Origin: Bacilli bacterium
GTDB taxonomy: Bacteria > Bacillota_I > Bacilli_A > RFN20 > CAG-826
DNA: 20,216 nt
Assembly (NCBI GenBank): GCA_017619815.1
Contig: JAFZRR010000036.1
Coordinates: 1-20,216 of the forward strand
Direction: 5' to 3'
Position numbers and translations under genes: made by a program. The notes below the pieces were generated by a model, which did not search any database, was not told the DNA's origin, and was given only the letters and a program-made list of their open reading frames with translations. Shown here piece by piece: positions 6,185 to 12,657 of this stretch (the first letter of the stretch is position 1; every line of letters starts with the position of its first letter).

Positions 6185-6727
6185 TTAGATTATTTCCTCT
6201 CCTGGGATTTTACCCTCTGGGTTATTAGCGTTTATTCTATCATAATAGAATATACCATCTAAATGATCATATTCATGTTGTAATACCACAGCATCATATC
6301 CCATTGCTGTTAAGATGATATCTTCACCTCTAATGGCTTCATAAGCTTTCATTTTTATTTTGTAGTAGCGGTGGACCAAACCTGGATGGTGGTTAGGAAC
6401 GGATAAGCATCCTTCACCCGCTTCTAAGGCACATTTTTTCATGCTTGTTTCTAAAATGACTGGATTGACGATTTGATATTCCACTGGTCCGTTATCGGTT
6501 TCGTAGTAGATAACGAACATTCTTTTTAATAAGCCAATTTGGATTGCGGCCATACCGACACCAGCTTGAAGGTGGTGCTTTTCTGCGTATTCTTCATCTT
6601 GGCTTAATTTGAGGTATTCAAGCATCGCATCAAGAGTTTCCTTATCTTTCGTGGATAAGGGTAATTCGACAGGAAGTGATTTCTTCCTCATAATTGGGTT
6701 AGTATCTTTGATAATCTTGAGTTTCAT
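6185..6727 (-). CDS. def: peptide deformylase
   Basis: Metal enzyme that removes the formyl group from new proteins. The three family motifs are intact: GVGMAAIQIG (56-65), EGCLSVP (105-111, metal-binding Cys) and QHEYDHLDG (150-158, two His ligands and the catalytic Glu). Length is 180 residues, as in Gram-positive type 2 enzymes. The frame stays open to 6775, but I place the start at ATG 6727 because the typical MKLKIIKDTNPIMRKKS begins there and the extension would cover the promoter. The extended -10 TGTTAATAT ends 8 bp before this ATG, giving a leader of about 2 nt and no Shine-Dalgarno site. The gene diverges from ylbF and has its own terminator. Confidence 0.95.
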   Translation of the reverse strand: MKLKIIKDTNPIMRKKSLPVELPLSTKDKETLDAMLEYLKLSQDEEYAEKHHLQAGVGMAAIQIGLLKRMFVIYYETDNGPVEYQIVNPVILETSMKKCALEAGEGCLSVPNHHPGLVHRYYKIKMKAYEAIRGEDIILTAMGYDAVVLQHEYDHLDGIFYYDRINANNPEGKIPGEEII

Positions 6728-6735
6728 ACGGGCAT

Positions 6736-6744
6736 ATATTAACA
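6736..6744 (-). promoter_or_regulatory. extended -10 promoter of def, leaderless arrangement
   Basis: TGTTAATAT on the minus strand, 8 bp before the def ATG at 6727. The predicted start is near 6729, so the mRNA should begin 0-3 nt before the start codon. Confidence 0.72.
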
Positions 6745-6776
6745 CAAAATAATCATAAATGTATTGATAAAACATT

Positions 6777-6785
6777 TGCTATAAT
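6777..6785 (+). promoter_or_regulatory. extended -10 promoter of ylbF-rsmD-coaD, leaderless arrangement
   Basis: TGCTATAAT followed after 9 bp by the ylbF ATG (6795). The predicted start is near 6792. No -35 consensus and no ribosome-binding site are present. The same 9-mer and the same spacing occur at spx. Confidence 0.8.
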
Positions 6786-6794
6786 GAATTAGAT

Positions 6795-7157
6795 ATGAAT
6801 AAAGACATTTATTTAAAAGCAGAAAACCTCAAAGAACTCTTAGAAAAAGATCCTCGTATCATTAAACTCAACGAGTTAGAAAAGAAAATGGACGAAGATG
6901 AAGAAGTGATGTCTTTAGCCTATAAAAAAGATATGGCCGCAGTCCATTATAGCGACACTTTAAATCATTTTTCTGAAGATAGCATTGAAGCGCAAAAAGC
7001 TTTAAAAGAATTACATGAAGCAAAGCTTAATCTCGATAATCACCCAGTGGTGAAAGAATATATGAAAGCCTATGTTGAAGTCAGAGACCTATATAACGAA
7101 ATTAATGAAATCTTATTCGCTAATTTTGCGAGTAATCTCTGCCCAAAGGATAAATAG
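6795..7157 (+). CDS. ylbF: YlbF/YmcA-family protein (RNase Y-associated RicF-like)
   Basis: A 120-residue, mostly helical, highly charged protein of the YlbF/YmcA family. In Bacillus, RicA, RicF and RicT form a complex that directs RNase Y and affects competence, biofilm formation and sporulation. The sequence fits the family: an N-terminal helix with AENLKELLEKDPRI, a middle YKKDMAAVHYSDTL, and a final LDNHPVVKEYMKAYVEVRDLYNEI. The position before rsmD and coaD matches the Bacillus order (ylbF-ylbG-ylbH/rsmD-coaD), with ylbG absent. It is first in the operon; the start codon sits 9 bp after the -10, so it is probably leaderless. The stop is 2 bp before rsmD. Confidence 0.85.
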   Translation: MNKDIYLKAENLKELLEKDPRIIKLNELEKKMDEDEEVMSLAYKKDMAAVHYSDTLNHFSEDSIEAQKALKELHEAKLNLDNHPVVKEYMKAYVEVRDLYNEINEILFANFASNLCPKDK

Positions 7158-7159
7158 AT

Positions 7160-7699
7160 ATGAGAATCGTCGGTGGTTTATATAAAAGAAGAATTATCAC
7201 CTATCCAGATGATGCGGAACATATTAGACCCACGAAAGACCGCATTAGAGAGGCGATTTTCTCGGCACTTGGGGATTTAACCGGTTATACGGGTGTCGAC
7301 CTTTACAGTGGCTCTGGAGCGATGGGAATAGAAGGTTTATCTCGTGGATGCAAATTCATGACCTTCGTCGATAAGAATAAAATCGCGATTGAGACCACGA
7401 AGAAGAACATATCTTCCTTAGGAATTAATAACGCGGAAGTGTTATATATGGATGATGAATCCGCTATTAAATTATTTATTAAGGAAAAAAGAAAGATTGA
7501 TATCTTATTCTTAGACCCACCATATAAGTTAGGAAGATATGAAGAAATCATATCTACATTTATCGAAAATGATTTGTTAAGTAAACATGCTATAATCGTT
7601 ATCGAAAGCGATAGAGACGTCGCGATTAAAGAAGAATACTACTCAAGTAGAAGAGACTATAAATACGGCGAAATTAAAGTCGCCATATTATGGAGGTAA
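7160..7699 (+). CDS. rsmD: 16S rRNA (guanine(966)-N2)-methyltransferase RsmD
   Basis: Uses S-adenosylmethionine to methylate G966 of 16S rRNA. The 179-residue protein begins MRIVGGLYKRR and has IRPTKDRIREAIF (22-34), the SAM-binding motif DLYSGSGAMGIE (47-58) and the catalytic DPPY at 119-122. It starts 2 bp after ylbF. An AAAGGAT inside the ylbF end serves as ribosome-binding site. Its own stop (TAA 7697-7699) is fused to the GGAGG that serves coaD. Confidence 0.95.
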   Translation: MRIVGGLYKRRIITYPDDAEHIRPTKDRIREAIFSALGDLTGYTGVDLYSGSGAMGIEGLSRGCKFMTFVDKNKIAIETTKKNISSLGINNAEVLYMDDESAIKLFIKEKRKIDILFLDPPYKLGRYEEIISTFIENDLLSKHAIIVIESDRDVAIKEEYYSSRRDYKYGEIKVAILWR

Positions 7700-7702
7700 G
7701 TT

Positions 7703-8164
7703 ATGAAAGTTGCCATTTATCCAGGAAGCTTTGATCCAATCACTAATGGACATCTTGATGTCCTTAATAGAGCCTTAAAGATTTTTGATAAAGTCATCGT
7801 CTTAGTGGCGATTAATCCAAAAAAGAAATCAAGATTCTCCGCGGAAGAAAGAGTGGAAATGATTAAAGAAGCAGTCAATAATCCAAACGTCGAAGTTGAT
7901 GCTTCATCAGGACTAACTGTGGAATATGCGAAAAGCCATGGTGCCACACACTTAATCCGTGGCTTACGTGCCGTTACTGACTTTGAATATGAATTCCAAT
8001 TAGCGAGCGCGAATGACTTCATCGATAGCAATATTGATACCGTCTTCTTGATGAGTAAGAACGATAAGTCATTCATCAATTCATCTATGATTATGGAACT
8101 CCATGAAGCGGGTGTTGATGTTTCAAGTTTAGTGCCACCTAGCGTGACCAAAAGATTAAAATAA
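7703..8164 (+). CDS. coaD: phosphopantetheine adenylyltransferase
   Basis: Transfers AMP from ATP to 4'-phosphopantetheine, the penultimate step of coenzyme A synthesis. The 153-residue protein has YPGSFDPITNGH (6-17) with the TxGH nucleotidyltransferase motif, LIRGLRAVTDFEYEFQLA (84-101) and a late FINSSMIMELHEAG. The last motif is normally ISSSxxK/R; here it reads INSSMIM (125-131), with Met131 replacing the basic residue and Asn126 the first Ser, an uncommon change. GGAGG lies just upstream, overlapping the rsmD stop. Last gene of ylbF-rsmD-coaD; a hairpin follows directly. Confidence 0.95.
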   Translation: MKVAIYPGSFDPITNGHLDVLNRALKIFDKVIVLVAINPKKKSRFSAEERVEMIKEAVNNPNVEVDASSGLTVEYAKSHGATHLIRGLRAVTDFEYEFQLASANDFIDSNIDTVFLMSKNDKSFINSSMIMELHEAGVDVSSLVPPSVTKRLK

Positions 8165-8189
8165 AAGGATGCTTCAAACATCCTTTTTT
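8163..8189 (+). terminator. terminator of the ylbF-rsmD-coaD operon
   Basis: AAAAGGATG (8163-8171) pairs with CATCCTTTT (8179-8187) around the loop CTTCAAA, followed by more T. The stem begins inside the coaD TAA codon. Confidence 0.88.
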
Positions 8190-8202
8190 ATTACATAAAA
8201 AG

Positions 8203-8226
8203 AAAACTGGGATTCACCCAGTTTTT
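8203..8226 (-). terminator. terminator of the thioredoxin-like gene
   Basis: AAAACTGGG (8203-8211) pairs with CCCAGTTTT (8217-8225), loop ATTCA, with A-rich DNA on the left that gives a U-run on the minus strand. It lies directly after the stop (8228-8230) of the minus-strand gene and next to the coaD terminator. Confidence 0.82.
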
Positions 8227-8227
8227 C

Positions 8228-9091
8228 TTATCCGTTATATTCTTCTGAGAAAACGTTACCAGCACTTGGATTGTTGGTCCAGGCATTTCTTAATGTTCTA
8301 GCTTTTGCGTAGTCATCTGTGCCATCTGTGCCATCGAATGTGAAGAGAACTTCTTTCACACCATAGTCGCTTCTCCAACCAAAGTTACCTTCAGTGGTTA
8401 AGTCGATGAGGAAGATTGCAGGAGTGGTGATTTCTTCTCTTTCTTTTAAATTCTTGAGGTTTGTTTCATAGCCACTTTCATTACCATTGATGTAGTATGG
8501 GTGATCGTATGCGTCACCTTCCATCGCGGAGATTGTGGTTTCGAAGAAGTTAAGAACTTCACTTCTGTCATAAACCTTTTCGAATAAGTTATCGCCATCA
8601 TCGTTTTTGGTATCTGCATAGATGGTGTGTAATTTGAATGGTTCATTACCTAAACCATCTTCACCGTCTAAAGCAAAGCTTTCGCCTTTGCCCCAGTTGT
8701 TTTCAAGTGTTTTGAAAGCACCGTATCTATCTTGGCAAGCAGAGCAGTTTTCTTGAACGATAGCGAGGAAGAATTTTTCGCCGAATTTTTTCTTACCGGC
8801 TTCGTCCACTCTACGTTCATCAGCAAATGTGGAGAGGTAGTTGAATAATTCATCAACTTCGGAACCGTGATCTTTATCGGCTTTCTTGAGGCTTAGTTTT
8901 TTGTTGGAATAGTATGTTTCGGCTGCGGATTCATCCTTGACCCATGATTTGACCCATTTTGTTAAATGTGGAATGGAGAAGATAATAGCAAAGATACCAC
9001 CGACGATTAATAGTGGTTGAATCCATGCTGTTTCTTTAATCCAACGTCCAATACGGGCGAAGAATCTTCCAATTGCTCTTAATACTGCCAT
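8228..9091 (-). CDS. membrane-anchored thioredoxin-like protein with CSAC motif
   Basis: 287 residues. The N-terminus is basic and amphipathic (RAIGRFFARIGRWIKE), followed by one membrane helix (about 24-41) and a long soluble domain, probably outside the cell. FFLAIVQENCSACQDRYGAF places a CxxC redox pair (Cys116, Cys119) after a hydrophobic strand, as in thioredoxin folds. ITTPAIFLIDLT (221-232), with Pro224, matches the cis-proline strand. The insertion between them (about 120-220) is long and acidic. I infer an extracytoplasmic thiol-disulfide role, but the family is not recognised. A GGGAGG (9102-9107) 10 nt before ATG supports the start. It is a single-gene unit with its own promoter and terminator. 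No DsbB- or CcdA-like partner is nearby. Confidence 0.68.
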   Translation of the reverse strand: MAVLRAIGRFFARIGRWIKETAWIQPLLIVGGIFAIIFSIPHLTKWVKSWVKDESAAETYYSNKKLSLKKADKDHGSEVDELFNYLSTFADERRVDEAGKKKFGEKFFLAIVQENCSACQDRYGAFKTLENNWGKGESFALDGEDGLGNEPFKLHTIYADTKNDDGDNLFEKVYDRSEVLNFFETTISAMEGDAYDHPYYINGNESGYETNLKNLKEREEITTPAIFLIDLTTEGNFGWRSDYGVKEVLFTFDGTDGTDDYAKARTLRNAWTNNPSAGNVFSEEYNG

Positions 9092-9115
9092 AACTTGATT
9101 GCCTCCCTATATTTA

Positions 9116-9144
9116 CATATAGCGTGATTATCTTATCACTTCAA
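9116..9144 (-). promoter_or_regulatory. candidate promoter of the thioredoxin-like gene with a GTGAT/ATCAC repeat in its spacer
   Basis: On the minus strand TTGAAG (9144-9139), 17 bp and TATATG (9121-9116) form a plausible promoter. The predicted start lies just before the GGGAGG ribosome-binding site. The spacer holds GTGAT (9124-9128) and ATCAC (9135-9139), with another GTGAT at 9149-9153, which could be an operator. The rest of the 185-bp gap to the next gene shows nothing clear apart from the yitT promoter. Confidence 0.5.
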
Positions 9145-9234
9145 ATATGTGATTTCAACAAACTATTATGTATTTTATATGTATGTGCGCCAAAATGTCC
9201 ACCACAAAAATAAATATTATTTTCAAAGTCTGTA

Positions 9235-9263
9235 TTGTTTTTTAAAAAGCAAGTATATACAAT
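9235..9263 (+). promoter_or_regulatory. candidate promoter of the yitT-family gene
   Basis: TTGTTT (9235-9240), 17 bp and TACAAT (9258-9263). The start would be near 9270, leaving about 7 nt before ATG 9277 and no ribosome-binding site. The TTG that could pass for an upstream start codon is part of the -35 box. Confidence 0.6.
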
Positions 9264-9276
9264 TATTGCCGACATT

Positions 9277-10317
9277 ATGAAGAAAAGCGAAAAAATTAAG
9301 AGAAAAATAAATGATTATTTATTCGATCACCGTATATTAAGAGCGTCCTTAGAACATCTTAATGCCTTTGCTCACGCTGCAATCGCCGCCTTAATATTCG
9401 CATTTGGGTTCGCGAGTTTTATCACACCTGCTATCGTAGATGGCGTGGAAGGCTTACATATCGCCACCGGTGGTGTGTCAGGCGTATCTCAGACAATCGC
9501 CCTTGCGCTTAGAATGGCCGGGTTACTTGATGGTATATCAGGCGATACAGTTAGTACAGTTATATCTATTGCTTACTTTGTTATCAACGTCCCAATCTTA
9601 ACGTTTGCATTCTTCAAAATTGGTAAGAGATTCGCTATATATTCTTTAATCAATGTAGGTTTATCTTCTTTATTTATTTTCTTATTCACACACCCAGAGA
9701 TTTCCCATATTACAATCGCCACACAAATCGCCGCGAATCACATGATTTATGAACATGAATTAGTGAGAGTTTTATTTGGCGCAGTCACAGTGGGTGTTTC
9801 AAGTGCATTAGCCTATCGTGGTGATGTTTCTTGCGGCGGTATTGATGTCTTCTCTTATTACTTTGCTTTAAGAAAATCTTCTAGCATTGGTAAATACGGA
9901 ATTATCATCAACAGTGTAATTATTACTTCGTATTCAACATTATTAGTTATCTCCACAGCGGGATCTGATTGGGAGTCTGGCGTTATCGCAATGTTCTTCT
10001 CTATTCTCTATTTATTCGTCGCTAACTTGATTATCGACGCAATCAACTTGAGAAATAAGAAAATTCAAATTCAAATCGTTACTAATAGTGAATATCTTGC
10101 TCCTGTTCTTATCGCCAATTTCCCACATGGTGCAACAGTGGTCAATGGTGAAGGTGCATATAGCCATGAACCAAAGAAAATCATCTACATGGTTGTATCA
10201 TCATCGCAGGTTAAAAGTGTCATCACGCTTGCCCGCAAGGTTGATCATCACGCATTCATCATGGTCACACCTCTCTCACAAGTGTACGGAAACTTCTTCA
10301 TTAAACCAGTTGAATAA
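9277..10317 (+). CDS. YitT-family membrane protein (DUF161 plus DUF2179)
   Basis: A 346-residue integral membrane protein with about five to six hydrophobic segments (roughly 30-50, 65-82, 93-116, 118-138, 163-180, 207-256) and a cytoplasmic DUF2179 domain (about 262-346). Typical family motifs are GGVSGVSQ (65-72), the repeat RGDVSCGGIDVF (181-192) and the C-terminal PHGATVVNGEGAYS (283-296) followed by KKIIYMVVSSSQV. The family is widespread in Bacillota; its substrate is not established. The frame remains open to a TTG at 9235, but that codon is in the promoter, so ATG 9277 is preferred. The mRNA leader would be about 7 nt without a Shine-Dalgarno site. The gene ends in tandem TAA TAA, then a strong terminator. 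Confidence 0.9.
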   Translation: MKKSEKIKRKINDYLFDHRILRASLEHLNAFAHAAIAALIFAFGFASFITPAIVDGVEGLHIATGGVSGVSQTIALALRMAGLLDGISGDTVSTVISIAYFVINVPILTFAFFKIGKRFAIYSLINVGLSSLFIFLFTHPEISHITIATQIAANHMIYEHELVRVLFGAVTVGVSSALAYRGDVSCGGIDVFSYYFALRKSSSIGKYGIIINSVIITSYSTLLVISTAGSDWESGVIAMFFSILYLFVANLIIDAINLRNKKIQIQIVTNSEYLAPVLIANFPHGATVVNGEGAYSHEPKKIIYMVVSSSQVKSVITLARKVDHHAFIMVTPLSQVYGNFFIKPVE

Positions 10318-10325
10318 TAAAAAAT

Positions 10326-10351
10326 GGCTGAGAAATCAGCCTTTTATTTTT
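10326..10351. terminator. bidirectional terminator between yitT-family gene and tRNA-Ser(CGA)
   Basis: GGCTGA (10326-10331), a GAAA loop and TCAGCC (10336-10341), then TTTTATTTTT. On the minus strand the stem is followed by ATTTTTT, so it can also end the tRNA transcript 8 bp after the CCA end. Confidence 0.88.
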
Positions 10352-10357
10352 GTCTTT

Positions 10358-10448
10358 TGGCGGAGAAGATGGGGTTCGAACCCATGCGAGACTTGCATCT
10401 CCTAGCAGTTTTCGAAACTGCCCCCTTGAGCCGCTTGGGTACTTCTCC
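10358..10448 (-). tRNA. tRNA-Ser(CGA)
   Basis: 91 nt including an encoded CCA. On the minus strand the acceptor arms GGAGAAG and CTTCTCC pair fully, with G as discriminator. The anticodon stem GCAGT/ACTGC closes the loop TTCGAAA with anticodon CGA, reading UCG. The long variable arm (TAGGAGATGCAAGTCTCGCA region) is that of a class II serine tRNA, and the T-loop GGTTCGAACCC is canonical. Having a separate CGA tRNA shows a decoding set larger than that of the most reduced mollicutes. Confidence 0.96.
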
Positions 10449-10457
10449 AGCGGTGGT

Positions 10458-10466
10458 ATTATAGCA
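10458..10466 (-). promoter_or_regulatory. extended -10 promoter of tRNA-Ser(CGA)
   Basis: TGCTATAAT on the minus strand ends 9 bp before the tRNA 5' end, so the primary transcript would carry only about 3 extra nucleotides. It is the same 9-mer as at spx, ylbF and rnj. Confidence 0.75.
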
Positions 10467-10494
10467 TAATTTCATTTTAATGCACTTCGTAGAT

Positions 10495-10523
10495 TTGCCT
10501 TTATGCGTATATGTATGTAGAAT
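10495..10523 (+). promoter_or_regulatory. candidate promoter of the paired lipoprotein operon
   Basis: TTGCCT (10495-10500), 17 bp and TAGAAT (10518-10523). The predicted start near 10530 leaves about 29 nt with an AAGGAG ribosome-binding site (10548-10553) 5 nt before ATG. GCGTAT (10505-10510) and ATACGC (10541-10546) form a loose inverted repeat around the start site. Confidence 0.55.
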
Positions 10524-10558
10524 AGATGTATAAGCGCAAAATACGCCAAGGAGTTTTT

Positions 10559-11548
10559 ATGAATAAAACAAAATTCATACCATTTCTTGCTTTAGTGGCA
10601 ATGCTTTCCGCATGCACGCTTGGCAATGGAAGTGCAAAAATGAAAAAGTATTCTAAAGAAATCTCATATGAAGATTGGAATACTGGTATTAATGAGGCTC
10701 TAAACTCAGAGGCCATGGGCGGAGATGTAGCACAAGATCTCGAAACCGTCACTAACATTTCCATGAAGATGTCTGAGAAGAAAACACGCGACGGCAAAGC
10801 CGTTGATGAAGAAAAAACTGATGCCAGCGGCACAATGAAAACCAAATATGATGCCGATTCTGATGTTGGTTATGCTGATGTTAGCATCAAAGGTACTGCA
10901 AAATATAAAGATGGCAGTTCTACTATGACATATGATGCTACTGGTAGTTTGAAACGTTATTACCAAAAAATGACTGTCAAAGAAGAAGTTGACGGCGTTG
11001 AACAAGATGTTGAAAAGACAGTGTCTGTCAACACAAAACAAAAAGAATACTATGTCCAAGATAGTAATGTTCAATCTATGGCTATGCAATATGTCGCAGG
11101 ACCAGTTTTATCTTTAGCTTTCCTCCCTATGTCCTATGAATATGCCAGTGAAGAAGAAAAAGCAAATTACAAATTCTATCAAGACGGCAAGATGTTCACA
11201 GCCGAGTATTCCGAAACTAAAGAACAAGATTACACAATGAACGTCAATGAAGAAACAGTTACTTACCGTCATGACGTGAAAGTTACAACAAACATCATTC
11301 AATTGGAATACAAGAAGAGTGGTGAAAAAATTAATTCCATAACTGTTAGATACGAACAGAAAAAAGAAGTCACAAGAACCTATCTTGTCGATTATTCTAG
11401 TTCTTTATTAAAAGATGATGTTGAAACCGAATTCCAAGATATGATTTATGTTTCAACCATTTCTTTAAAGAAAGCTGATCTCAAAGTGATTGATCTTAAC
11501 GGTTATATCGATGGTGGTGAAGATGCCGACATTGATTTGGGCGATTAA
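10559..11548 (+). CDS. lipoprotein of unknown function, paralogue A
   Basis: 329 residues. A lipoprotein signal peptide MNKTKFIPFLALVAMLSAC puts the lipobox LSAC with Cys19 as the anchored residue, so the protein should sit on the outer face of the membrane. The rest is charged and beta-rich, with many repeated polar strands and no recognised domain; it ends in an acidic tail (GGEDADIDLGD). The segment EYASEEEKANYKFYQDGK (about 194-211) matches SYESMTDEQKAQYKFYKDGN at the same position of the next gene, so the two are paralogues. An upstream in-frame ATG at 10526 is rejected: the AAGGAG and the signal peptide point to 10559. Function is unknown; a role in surface binding or sensing is only a guess. 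Confidence 0.85.
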   Translation: MNKTKFIPFLALVAMLSACTLGNGSAKMKKYSKEISYEDWNTGINEALNSEAMGGDVAQDLETVTNISMKMSEKKTRDGKAVDEEKTDASGTMKTKYDADSDVGYADVSIKGTAKYKDGSSTMTYDATGSLKRYYQKMTVKEEVDGVEQDVEKTVSVNTKQKEYYVQDSNVQSMAMQYVAGPVLSLAFLPMSYEYASEEEKANYKFYQDGKMFTAEYSETKEQDYTMNVNEETVTYRHDVKVTTNIIQLEYKKSGEKINSITVRYEQKKEVTRTYLVDYSSSLLKDDVETEFQDMIYVSTISLKKADLKVIDLNGYIDGGEDADIDLGD

Positions 11549-11562
11549 GGAGGTAACAAAAT

Positions 11563-12534
11563 ATGAAATTCACAAAGATTTTACCAGTCATAGCAGTCAC
11601 AGCATTACTTACTGGCTGCAATCTCTTCAAGAGTGGTCCATCCTTTAAGGCCTCCAAATACAAAAATGAATCCACATGTAAGGATGTTTATGAAGCATAT
11701 GAAGATGGGTTAGAAAAAGCAGGTGTTCCCACAACACCTGATCCAGTTGATTTCTCCTTAAAAGGAGCTTTCCAATACCTCGTTAAAGAAGAAGTAAAAC
11801 TCAACAACAAAGTTAGAGCAAGCTCAAATATTAAAGAGGCTGTTGAATTTGTTTCAGAATTTGATAAAGATTCAGTGGTTGCTCACACAAACATAAAAGG
11901 TTCACTCGATTATGAATCAGTTAGTGGCTACAATGCTATTAAATACACCATGAAGCAAAACGCCAAGAATGAGTCTTATGCTCAAGAAACCACCAAAGGT
12001 GAAGGCTATGAATTAACTATCGCGAATTTCAGCGAAGGCTATTATGATGCAGAAGATCATGCTAACGCCACTTTATACACCTCATTCTTCTCTCAAACGA
12101 TGAACATGAGCTCATTTACAATGATGTCCTTACTTTCTCCAACATCATACGAATCAATGACCGATGAACAAAAGGCTCAATATAAGTTCTACAAAGATGG
12201 TAACCTTTTAACAATGGTTAATGATGTTGAAGACTCCATGTCTAGCGAGGTCGTAGAAGCCACACTTAAGGGTCAAGCTATTCTTCAATATAAAATTGAA
12301 GGTAAAAAGTTATCATACTTCATTCAATCAGGTCAAACTGTTGAATACAAATATCTCCAAGCAAGCGGTGAACACCTTGCAGGTGAAGTAGACACTAACG
12401 ATGTTCAAATGTCCGTTAAGGGAACATTTGATTTCAGTGAAGTTAAATTGACAATGAAAGATGTTAACAAATTAGATGCTTATAATGGAACTCTTACTGT
12501 TAATTCAATGTTCAATTTAAACTTAGGCATGTAA
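11563..12534 (+). CDS. lipoprotein of unknown function, paralogue B
   Basis: 323 residues, with signal peptide MKFTKILPVIAVTALLTGC, lipobox LTGC and Cys19. It starts 14 bp after paralogue A behind an AAGGAGGT ribosome-binding site, so the pair form one operon. The overall plan (lipobox at the same residue, charged beta-rich body, YKFYKDGN near residue 206, similar length) is shared with A, but the rest has diverged strongly. The mature N-terminus contains SKYKNESTCKDVYEAYEDGLEK, comparable with YSKEISYEDW in A. There is no transporter or enzyme gene beside them. A UUCG-looped terminator follows. Confidence 0.83.
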   Translation: MKFTKILPVIAVTALLTGCNLFKSGPSFKASKYKNESTCKDVYEAYEDGLEKAGVPTTPDPVDFSLKGAFQYLVKEEVKLNNKVRASSNIKEAVEFVSEFDKDSVVAHTNIKGSLDYESVSGYNAIKYTMKQNAKNESYAQETTKGEGYELTIANFSEGYYDAEDHANATLYTSFFSQTMNMSSFTMMSLLSPTSYESMTDEQKAQYKFYKDGNLLTMVNDVEDSMSSEVVEATLKGQAILQYKIEGKKLSYFIQSGQTVEYKYLQASGEHLAGEVDTNDVQMSVKGTFDFSEVKLTMKDVNKLDAYNGTLTVNSMFNLNLGM

Positions 12535-12553
12535 TCAAATAAAATTTGAAATT

Positions 12554-12580
12554 GACCGCTGATTCGTCGGCGGTCTTTTT
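12554..12580 (+). terminator. terminator of the lipoprotein operon
   Basis: GACCGCTGA (12554-12562), loop TTCG and TCGGCGGTC (12567-12575) form a 9-bp stem with one G-U pair, then TTTTTCTTT. Confidence 0.92.
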
Positions 12581-12620
12581 CTTTACTTTAGAATTGTTCT
12601 GTTTTTATTTGACTTTTTCA

Positions 12621-12649
12621 TAGTCAAATTAAGAGGGTTTAATTATAAT
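12621..12649 (+). promoter_or_regulatory. promoter of the GGDEF/EAL-like gene and proS, leaderless arrangement
   Basis: TAGTCA (12621-12626), 17 bp and TATAAT (12644-12649). The ATG at 12658 lies 8 bp after the -10, so the transcript should begin about 2 nt before it. No ribosome-binding site is present. Confidence 0.65.
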
Positions 12650-12657
12650 ATTAAAGT

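Noticed and set aside
6728..6775. N-terminal extension of peptide deformylase
   Set aside because: It would cover the extended -10 promoter; the typical protein start is at 6727.
7717..8181. 154-codon open frame on the minus strand opposite coaD
   Set aside because: It is fully antisense to a clearly conserved enzyme, has no ribosome-binding site or recognised motif, and starts inside a terminator.
9235..9276. Upstream TTG start for the yitT-family gene
   Set aside because: The TTG belongs to the -35 box and the added residues are not family-like; ATG 9277 follows the -10 directly.
10088..10405. 105-codon plus-strand frame overlapping the end of the yitT-family gene and tRNA-Ser
   Set aside because: It runs through a terminator and a tRNA in another frame, so it is spurious.
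10706..11089. 127-codon minus-strand open frame inside lipoprotein A
   Set aside because: A Cys/Phe/His-rich, low-complexity translation expected from antisense reading of a Lys/Glu/Asp-rich gene; no start signals.
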